NCBI GenBank assembly: GCA_026225945.1
Contig: JAMJFZ010003624.1
Span: forward strand, 8,045,001-8,109,000
DNA: 64,000 bases
Source of the DNA: Cricetomys ansorgei
Taxonomy: Eukaryota; Chordata; Mammalia; Rodentia; Nesomyidae
Direction: 5' to 3'
The position numbers and the translations under genes were made by a program. Shown here piece after piece: positions 44,936-64,000 of the stretch (position 1 is its first letter; each line of letters opens with the position of its first letter). The notes under the pieces are model-generated. The model was not told the origin of the DNA. It ran no database searches and worked only from the letters and a program-made list of their open reading frames with translations.

Positions 44936-46339
44936 TTGTTTTTTTCCCCCCTCGAATCTTAACTGTGAGCTTCTTGGATGACTTCCTTATGTTGGACTAT
45001 GTGTAACATGATACATTTTTATAGTGTATTTAATTTAAAGCTAGCTCTAGGTGTTAAGGACATTTTAAGCTAAAAATTGTAATAGTTCTTTGATAATAGG
45101 CTTACGTCTTTCTTTACATGTCTCAAATCTTAAAATTGTTTCAGGTTTCTGACTATGAAGGTCAGCGATTCTCAGGTGCTTACTGTGTATTTACCCACTA
45201 TGAAGACACCATGGGAGAAACAGAAATGGACTGCCTTTGGGTTTTAATCTGGACACATCATAGCCAGAGATAAATGTTGTCCCTCCCCTCCCACAGCTTC
45301 CTTGTTCCGCATGGTCCTGTAGTTCAGATCATTGAGTTATAAACTGAATAGGGTTGACTCTGGGCAGGGCTCCATATTGCCCTGCTTGCTTTCACTGCCC
45401 TCCCTCTAGGAAGATTGAATGCACCGGTGAAGGCTGGAGCTCTAGTGCGACCTAGGAGTTCAAGCTGACCTCTGATGGTGACAGATGCTGTTGTGACTGA
45501 CTCTAAGTCGACCTGTCCAGAGCTGGCTTCTGTCTTTCCCCATCGTAGCCATTGTTACTGTCAGAAGTACACCTGTCCTCCAGGCCCCCTGTGGCTCTGC
45601 AGAGACTCATCCAGGCAGAGAACTGGCCTGGGAAGCAGCACCAGGAGCTGCTCAGCTAACACTAGGTTGCCTTTCCGTCCCAAAGCAATCAGTGCTTACC
45701 TTGCTCGTGACTCTATTTTTATTTGCGTTTCTCTGCTTCTGTGTAGCCAAATTCCATACAATTTGCAATTGATATAATTAGGGTCTTGCACATTTTGTAC
45801 CTACAGTAATTCTGAATGGAAACATTCCCTATCTGTGTATTGCCTCCAGGCACTTGCTCTTTGGCTTTCCTCTCAATGGGGTTTCTCTGGAAAGCCTGAG
45901 GCGGGTCTCTTTGGCCCGTTATGAATCTGTCTTCTTTCAGTCTTGCTTGGCAAGATCCTATCTGGTTCTTTACAAGCTCGTTCTGGATTCTCAGACTCCC
46001 TATCTCTTCCTGGTCTCTCTCAACTGATTATTCTATCAGAAGCTTTTATGAAGCTGGGAACCTGGCAGAGCCAGATGGTAAGAGGCTGGGATAGAAAGAA
46101 TGGAGGTTCCCAAAAGGGAGGGAGGTGGTTCTTTGCAAGTCATCTGTCTAGAGCCTTTAAATCCTTGCTCCGCTCATCCAAAGGGACCAGGACAAAGTCA
46201 CCACCAACGGAGATGTGATGCTCCTACTTGGATCACAGTTAGTTTTCCCTGGTTCTGTCTTTGACTTTTATTTCACTAATGCCTCTGTGAATTAAGTTCA
46301 TTAAGTTCAAAAAGTTCATTAAGACACCCCCTTCCCCTA
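44936..46339. other. Intergenic, no gene seen
   Basis: Nothing recognised. Confidence 0.4.
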
Positions 46340-46425
46340 ACCCTGGAGCTGCTGAGGCAGGAGTATCTTGAGTTTGAGATTAGCCTGGGCTAATTAGTAA
46401 GATCCTTTTTCAAAAAACTACAAAA
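46340..46425 (+). mobile_element. B1-like fragment
   Basis: CCTGGAGCTGCTGAGGCAGG...AGATTAGCCTGGGCTAATTAG then CAAAAAAC. Confidence 0.5.
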
Positions 46426-46939
46426 CTATAGTAGTTTGAATTCCGCAGCAGGGGAAGCCACGTGGCTATGTGACTCTATGGTGGATCCATCCAGTGCTCA
46501 ACTGGAGAACTGTGAGCCTGCGAGAACGTACAGAATTCTCTGGAGACTGTGGTGGTGGGTGTGGCTCATTTTATTGGGGGAACGGGTTACGTATATAGGG
46601 AGAGGAAGTGTCCCTGTTATCCAGGCACATCACTGAAAGCTTATTGGTTTGGACAGTGTAGGTATGACAGCCTCGGAGTCTCAGCCTAGACCTAGTTATT
46701 TTCCGGGAACCAGAGGGAGAGACCTTATATATATAGGGAGAAGTGCTACATCTCCAGGTAAAACAATTCTGCCAGGTCGCATCCTTTGAGGGGGCAGTGC
46801 CTTGATGTGAGCAGGCAGCCAGTAGCCTGACAGAGCTGTGGAGGGCAGGGCCAGAATGCCTGCCGCTCTCAGAAACAGAGAATTCTGGGATTCCAAGTGC
46901 TTCTACCCCACCTCAGCTCTGGGACAGCCCCACACCCTC
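46426..46939. other. Intergenic, no gene seen
   Basis: A stretch around 46455-46640 (CATTTTATTGGGGGAACGGG) is unrecognised. Confidence 0.35.
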
Positions 46940-47150
46940 TAGAGTTTTTTTTTTTTTTCCTATTTATTTATTTATTTATTTATTTATCCTAATATCCCCC
47001 AACCCCCCACCCCAGACTGGGTTTCTCTGTTGTAACTCTGGCTGTCCTGGAACTCACTCTGTAGACCAGGCTGGCCTCGAACTCAAGAGAGCCACCTGCC
47101 TCTGCCTCCCGAGTGCTGGGATCAAAGGCTCACACCCCCACCACCCAGCC
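46940..47150 (-). mobile_element. (TTTA)n tract and B1 SINE
   Basis: Poly-T then (TTTA)n at 46960-46987. A B1 follows at about 47015-47150 (TCTCTGTTGTAACTCTGGCTG...CCCGAGTGCTGGGATC). Confidence 0.9.
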
Positions 47151-47199
47151 ACCCTGTAGAGGTTTTCATCCCAAGTTTTATTTATTTTATTATTTATTT

Positions 47200-47335
47200 T
47201 CCTGAGATAGGATTTCATGCAGCCCATACACTGGTCTCAAACTGACAGCATAGCTGAGGATGACTGGGAACTTGTGATCTTCCAGCCTGTCCACCGCGGA
47301 GTGCTGGGATCCTAGGCATGCACCACCACACCCTG
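47200..47335 (-). mobile_element. Old B1-like SINE
   Basis: CCTGAGATAGGATTTCATGC...GGTCTCAAACTGACAGC...GAGTGCTGGGATCCTAGG. Confidence 0.6.
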
Positions 47336-47554
47336 ATTCTTTTCCCTTTCTTTTAAAGAAAGATGCCATGGACTGATTTCAGTTGGGGAACTTTTAAAAG
47401 TAGAATGTTTAGTGTTGCTACTGGAGAGCAATAGGTGAGACTTTTAGCCCACACGAAAGAGAAACGAGACGCTCTATCAGAGGAAGTGAGAACACCTGTT
47501 AACCTCCCTGAGGTTTCCTTTTCCCTACCTTTCCTTTATTTAAGTTACATTTAT

Positions 47555-47730
47555 TGACTTTTTGTTTATTTATTTCCCTGTGTTCATAGCACACCTCCTG
47601 TGCAGGAGTCAGGGGAAAACTTGCGGGCACCGGTTCTCCTGGTCTACCCTGTGGATCCTGAGGCTTGAACCCAGGGGTTGTGGCTTAGCAACAATCGCCT
47701 TTGTCTGCTGAGCTACCCCTCAGACCTGCT
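47555..47730 (-). mobile_element. B2-like SINE
   Basis: Reverse B2/B3: CTGTGCAGGAGTCAGGGG...GGCTTGAACCCAGGGG...GTCTGCTGAGCTACCCC. Confidence 0.65.
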
Positions 47731-48714
47731 CACCTTCTAAATCTCTTGTCTTTCGTAGCTCTTTTTCTTTCTTTTCTTCCTGTTTTGTTTTTCTGAGCTG
47801 TGGATTTGAACCTGGGTCCTGGGCCATGTACGTAATAAACAAATATTTTTACAATTACACATCCCAAATCCCCCTTTATATAAACACATTAGGATTTCTG
47901 CCTAACCAAATTTTCTTTATGCCTTTCCGTTCTTAAACTCATAATTTTGCCTTCAGTACCTGGAATAACTTTCAAGCTGCTTCCTCCTCAGTTTTCAAAA
48001 TACAACTCAGACGATTTTCCTGGAACCCTGTGCATACCTCATATGGAACAATTACCACAGTACCAGGAGAGGATCTAGGTTTCAAAAGTTTTCTTTTTCA
48101 ATTCTATAGTTTGAAGATGGAATCTATTAAGTCTTTGGTAAATATTTCTTGATCTTCAGCAGGAACGACAATCTATTATAATATCTGCTCAACATTAAAT
48201 ATGACATTATTACTTATAATGTCTGCTTTGAAAAACTTAGGGAGAGATTTAAAATAGATAGCATCACGCAGGACAACAGACAAGAGAAAACTGCTCAAGG
48301 CTGGACCACAAAATTCTGAACGCAGCTGGGACTTATGACAGGAACTAAATACAACTCGCCAGTTGTTCTGTGACACCTCTTTTGCAATGAAGCTTGAACA
48401 ATCAGAAGCTTGCACAATCATACAACATGTAATAAAGTAAAGACCTGCACCTTATGTAATGCAGAAAAAGCGCAGTGGCTCAGAGTGTACGGTTGGGAGC
48501 CAGGTTCCAGAGTTCGCATTTCAGGTGTGCTATTCCTGCTGTGCTACCTCAGACAAGTTGCTTTGGCTTTCTCTTCCTTAAGTTTTAGCACTTGCAAAGT
48601 ACAGATTCTGCTGGTGTTTTTCTCATAAGACAGCTGATAAACGAAGTTCATATGTACAGCAAAAACACAACAGTAGAAGAGAGAAGGGGGGAGGGAGAGA
48701 GAGTGAGAAAGAAT
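47731..48714. other. Intergenic, no gene seen
   Basis: 48460-48600 resembles an old MIR-type repeat (GTTCCAGAGTTCGCATTTC...CTACCTCAGACAAGTTGC). Otherwise nothing. Confidence 0.4.
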
Positions 48715-48840
48715 GGAGCATGGCGGTGCATGCCTGTAATCCCAGCACTCAGGAGGTAGAGTCAAAAGGATCAGGAGTTCAAGGTCATCCTCAGCTTCAT
48801 AGACAGTTTGAAGCCTGTCTGGACTGTCTCAAACACAAAC
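48715..48840 (+). mobile_element. B1-like SINE
   Basis: CATGGCGGTGCATGCCTGTA...CCCAGCACTCAGGAGGTAG...CTGTCTCAAACAC. Confidence 0.8.
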
Positions 48841-48944
48841 AAATAATTATAGAAAAATATAATCTTATTGCTATAATTTATCATCTTTACACATCACCCA
48901 TTCAAAAAAAAAATTTAACTTATAATTTACTACTCATCAGTTAG

Positions 48945-49085
48945 AGTGCACACCTTTGATCCCAGCACTCAGGAGGAAGAGGCAGGAGGATCTCTGAGTT
49001 CATGGCCAGCCTGGTCTACAGAGTGAGTTCCAAGACACCCATAGCTACAACAGAGAAACCCTGTCTCGAAAACCAAAACAACCAA
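48945..49085 (+). mobile_element. B1 SINE
   Basis: GTGCACACCTTTGATCCCAG...GGCCAGCCTGGTCTACAGAG...CTACAACAGAGAAACCC. Confidence 0.9.
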
Positions 49086-49507
49086 ATAATGTAAAATGAG
49101 ATAGAATTTCACTACCTTTTTTTTTTTTTCTTCTGTGTTGGACCTTTAAACATGTTAGGCAATCCTTACCACTGAATTGTATCCACAGCCCCTTCTTGCT
49201 TGGTTTTGAACTCAATCTGCCCATTGGAGTTCTCAAACAGAATTTGGGAACAAATGTTGTTGAACACCATTTTGCCTTTGGCTCGACGATGACGACTTTG
49301 TAATCCTTACAAGAACTTTTAAATACATACATGATTTTCCTACTAGCCCTGAATGGCCTCAATCTCATTGTCTGCCTTTTCTTAAATCCCAGTGCTAGAT
49401 TTACAGGCACGCACCACCACATTTGACTTCAAATTTGTATTAGTCACAATTTGTATAATCTGTAACTTGAGGTATTTAGCCCTCAGACTTTTAGAGGCAT
49501 AAAGAAT
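49086..49507. other. Intergenic, no gene seen
   Basis: Contains a T run (49119-49131) and a B-type reverse SINE scrap near 49385-49430. Confidence 0.4.
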
Positions 49508-49660
49508 ACAAGATAACGGGGCAGTGGTAGCAAACTTGGGAGGCAGAGGCAGGTGGATCTCTGTGAGATCGAGGCCAGCCTGGTCTACAGAGTGAGTTCC
49601 AGGCCAGCCAGAGTTACAACAGGGAACCCCTGTGTCAGAAACAAAACAAAACAAAAAAAG
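49508..49660 (+). mobile_element. B1 SINE
   Basis: GGGCAGTGGTAGCAAACTTGG...CTACAGAGTGAGTTCCAGG...GAGTTACAACAGGGAACC. Confidence 0.9.
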
Positions 49661-49840
49661 CATTGTCTGTTCAAAGGCTTCAGAGTCAGTTGTCAGCACC
49701 TACATGGCAACTAACAACCACCTTGTATAACTCCTGTTCCAGAGGATCCAACGTCTTCTTCTGGCCTGGCCTCCATGGGCACTGCATTGCCTACGTGGTA
49801 CACAGACACATGCAAGCATATATACCCATACACTGTGTGG

Positions 49841-49841
<1 letters not shown>

Positions 49842-49876
<35 letters not shown>
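49842..49876 (+). repeat. Poly-G run of 35
   Basis: Thirty-five consecutive G, preceded by a CA-rich, B2-like 3' portion (CAGACACATGCAAGCATATA). About 750 bp upstream of the Hmgcr CpG island. Confidence 0.95.
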
Positions 49877-49877
<1 letters not shown>

Positions 49878-49879
49878 GG

Positions 49880-50624
49880 AGACAAAAGTAGTGACCTATC
49901 AATTCCTCTCAAGAAGTTTCCACATAAAATAGGAAGACAAGTCATAAACTATTCCGGAAATGTCACGGGCGTTCAAAGAAGAGAGAGATGACATATGTTT
50001 GAGAGAATCAGGGAAGGAGGTGGCATATGAATGATCCTTGAGGTATTATTAGGATTTCAAAACTTAAAGTGGGAAGGTATGTCCCGGTTAAACTAAGATC
50101 CTAGGCAGGGGTGTCAAAAGCGATTCCATACAACCGACTTTAGGCTGAGACACAGGGGAGATGAAACGCGGGGTGAGGCCGTGACAGGTTCCTCGCCGGC
50201 AGACGGGTGATGTTTTAGCAGCTTGCCCGTGGCATAAGCGGAAGATTACTGCCATCTTAGTGCAGGTTACAGTAAGGTGCGGCAGACACTCCAGAAGCAC
50301 GGGGAGATGAAAGCGCCCAAGAGTGGGCACACCAGGTAGGAGAGGTCGCTGCAGTTTTCAGCACGGAATAATAAATCCCGTAGCCAGGAGGAGAGCAGAG
50401 GGAACTGGGAGAGGACGCAGGAGAGGGACTGACGCTTCAGCAAGAACCCGGGGTGTGCGACGGGCAGCCTAGTAGCAGGAGCCGCCGGCACCGACGGGAA
50501 AGTCACGGGGGTCGGGGTTGCACCTCGCTGCCACGTTTCATCTTCTAAGTTCTTTTTTCAGAGCTCTGCTACTTCCCCCAGCCCTCTCTGCTAACTGGGC
50601 GTTTTCTTTTTCCCCCTTTCTCAT
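49880..50624. other. Hmgcr upstream flank
   Basis: No gene or clear repeat. GC content rises gradually from about 50080 toward the island. Confidence 0.4.
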
Positions 50625-50771
50625 CCCGGCCCGCGTGCATCCCCATGGCGCACAATGCTCCCCACAGGGAGGACTCCGCAGGTCAGGTTCTGAGGTCGGG
50701 GCGTCCCACCCGCGGGATCCCCCTATCGCCCGCGCGGGCGGCGTCCCCTCTGGCGCCCCTCGGCTCCATGA

Positions 50772-50776
50772 CCAAT
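50772..50776 (+). promoter_or_regulatory. CCAAT box
   Basis: CCAAT in direct orientation. The first of four NF-Y-type boxes in this promoter. Confidence 0.6.
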
Positions 50777-50808
50777 AGGAAGGCCGCGATGCTGAGACTC
50801 TGCCTCCT

Positions 50809-50813
50809 ATTGG
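50809..50813 (-). promoter_or_regulatory. Inverted CCAAT box next to SRE
   Basis: ATTGG, 24 bp before the sterol element. NF-Y next to SREBP is the usual co-activation arrangement in sterol-regulated promoters. Confidence 0.7.
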
Positions 50814-50837
50814 TTGGCTCGGCCGTGGTGAGAGATG

Positions 50838-50845
50838 GTGCGGTG
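50838..50845 (+). promoter_or_regulatory. Hmgcr: Sterol regulatory element (SREBP site)
   Basis: GTGCGGTG, the octamer known as SRE-1 in the HMG-CoA reductase promoter. SREBP-2 activates here when cell sterols are low. Confidence 0.88.
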
Positions 50846-50872
50846 CCCGTTCTCCGCCCGGGTGCGAGCAGT

Positions 50873-50878
50873 GGGCGG
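50873..50878 (+). promoter_or_regulatory. GC box
   Basis: GGGCGG, 28 bp downstream of the SRE; a Sp1/KLF-type site. Confidence 0.55.
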
Positions 50879-50897
50879 TTGTTAAGGCGACCGTTCG

Positions 50898-50904
50898 TGA
50901 CGTA
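50898..50904 (+). promoter_or_regulatory. CRE
   Basis: TGACGTA. A CREB/ATF site at this place is known in HMGCR promoters. Confidence 0.75.
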
Positions 50905-50932
50905 GGCCGTCAGGCTGAGCAGCCGCACGGCG

Positions 50933-50937
50933 ATTGG
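50933..50937 (-). promoter_or_regulatory. Inverted CCAAT box
   Basis: ATTGG in CGATTGGCTA. Confidence 0.6.
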
Positions 50938-50962
50938 CTAGGCGATCGGACGATCCTTCCTT

Positions 50963-50967
50963 ATTGG
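50963..50967 (-). promoter_or_regulatory. Inverted CCAAT box
   Basis: ATTGG in TTATTGGCGG. Confidence 0.6.
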
Positions 50968-50980
50968 CGGGCCCCGAGCG

Positions 50981-50987
50981 TACGTCA
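50981..50987 (-). promoter_or_regulatory. Second CRE-like site, inverted
   Basis: TACGTCA, the reverse complement of the upstream TGACGTA. Confidence 0.6.
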
Positions 50988-50999
50988 GCGCAGTTCCTT

Positions 51000-51067
51000 C
51001 CGCCCACGGCTCCGTTGGCTGGAGACGGCGGCCAGGCCGGCTCGGTGGCCTCCAGTGAGATCCGGAG
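51000..51067 (+). other. Hmgcr: Hmgcr exon 1 (non-coding)
   Basis: The 3' end is fixed by donor TCCGGAG|GTGAGC and by fit to exon 2 (GATCCAAGG). The start is approximate, because HMGCR uses several cap sites and I cannot place them. No ATG lies in exon 1 or in the 23 nt of 5' UTR in exon 2. Confidence 0.8.
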
Positions 51068-62898
<11,831 letters not shown>

Positions 62899-64000
62899 GT
62901 GAGGGCAGGGCGTGCACTCACGCTTGGGGGATTTTCCTTTAAAAGAGGATGTTTCTGTTTTTATCTTTTTTTTTTTTTTTTAAATCAAAGGAAGTAAAAA
63001 CTGGTATTATCAAGGCCTACCAAGTTCTGGTCACTGTGTTAGTGGTTTATTGACAGACAGCTGTATCCCTATAGCCTGGCAGGGTGGAGGCGTTACCTCC
63101 GTCCTTCAGATGAGGAGCCCAGCCTCAATCAGTAATATCCCCAGGATATTTACCATTGACGAAATTGTAAAGTTAGGAGCAGGGTCTGAGACTTTCTAGT
63201 TCCAGAATCAAAACTCTTCGTAGTGCATTGCTGTGTCTCGTAGAGATGAGGAGCTTTGGTAGTCTCATGTGTTGAGACGTGGGCTGTGCTAACACGGAGC
63301 GAAGCTTGTTTGTGGGTTTTGATCTCACCAGGAAGCTAGCTTTTCCTCCTGGAGGTTTGAACACTGTTCTGCCTCCACATTTATGTAAGCCCTTTCATAC
63401 TTCCAGTCATATCTGCTTAATCTGACTTCCTCTTTCTGTATAAAGAATGTTTCCTGGTCTACCTAGTGCTACACAGTAACACCTTGTCTCAAAAGAATTT
63501 TTCATGTTTGGTATTTAGGATATATTTTCATTCTACCCCTGCTTTATTAAGATGTACTGGATAGGAAATTACATATATTTAGAATGCACAGCTTCTTATC
63601 CTTATGAATAGTCGACACAATCAAGCGAACATTCGTTACCTACCACAGCTGGTTATCCCTACCTCGGGATAACACTGCCGTTTTCTCATCTGCCATGCAG
63701 TATTAATGAACAGTCGTCACGCTGCCATCCGTGTCCATTAAGACTCGGAGAACGTACTCATCCTGTGTAACTGAGATTGGACACCAGTATCTGGATAAAC
63801 ATCCCAGTTTTTTGTTTTTTTCTTGCTGGCTGTTGGCAACTATCATGTTTCTATACATTCACATAAGAGAACATGGAGCATTTCTCTTCGTAAAGTTAAT
63901 GTCTAATTTATACATAAGATTTTAGGTGTGTTTGTTCTCCACATGTGATAATGCCTCAGCTGGGAATGTAGCTCAGAACAGCGCCGAGTCTGTTACCAGC
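62899..64000 (+). other. Hmgcr intron 11 (incomplete)
   Basis: No exon 12 is found up to the window end. A poly-T run lies at about 62968-62981. Confidence 0.85.
63959..64000 (+). mobile_element. ID-type SINE start, cut by window edge
   Basis: AGCTGGGAATGTAGCTCAGA resembles the ID element head with its A box. The rest is outside the window. Confidence 0.6.

Noticed and set aside
62899..64000. Search for Hmgcr exon 12, the start of the catalytic domain.
   Set aside because: No stretch encoding the expected catalytic-domain start with flanking splice sites was found, so the exon lies beyond the window.

Overview
This is nuclear DNA from a muroid rodent. The evidence is a dense load of rodent-specific SINEs (B1, B2/B4 and ID-like), an ERV2-class provirus, L1 fragments, (CA)n microsatellites, and exons of two mammalian genes with GT-AG introns. 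Several B1 copies share a CTGTTGTAAC-type variant of the usual CTGTGTAGC stretch, and the Hmgcr linker differs at several residues from what I recall for laboratory mouse. It is therefore probably a muroid other than laboratory mouse; I cannot name the species.

Two genes are recognisable and lie head to head. On the minus strand, exons 1-3 of Ankrd31 (a meiotic protein that works with REC114 in forming DNA double-strand breaks) are at 15216-15316, 13857-13930 and 8321-8430. They join in frame to give the first 95 residues; the rest of the gene lies left of the window. A CpG island at about 15290-15725 is its likely promoter. On the plus strand, Hmgcr (HMG-CoA reductase) starts in a CpG island at about 50625-51425. 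The promoter carries an SREBP site, two CRE-like sites and four CCAAT boxes. A non-coding exon 1 is followed by a 4 kb intron and ten coding exons (55127-62898). These encode residues 1-454: the whole ER membrane and sterol-sensing domain plus most of the linker. The catalytic domain lies beyond the right edge.

Region by region: 1-5235 is a decayed, internally deleted ERV2/betaretrovirus-like provirus on the minus strand, lying within or 3' of Ankrd31 intron 3. 5236-15215 is Ankrd31 intronic sequence packed with SINEs, a URR1-type DNA transposon and a nested set of L1 pieces. 15730-50600 is the roughly 35 kb intergenic interval, with SINEs, MaLR-like LTRs, two ERV LTR pieces, an hnRNP A3 processed pseudogene and two long poly-G runs, but no other gene I can support. 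50625-64000 is the 5' half of Hmgcr.

The two genes have unrelated roles (meiotic recombination and sterol synthesis) and no evidence of co-regulation is visible. I found no previously undescribed biological system. The most useful observations are the exact exon structures, the promoter site layout, lineage-specific residues in Hmgcr, the odd provirus architecture and the 35-base G run.
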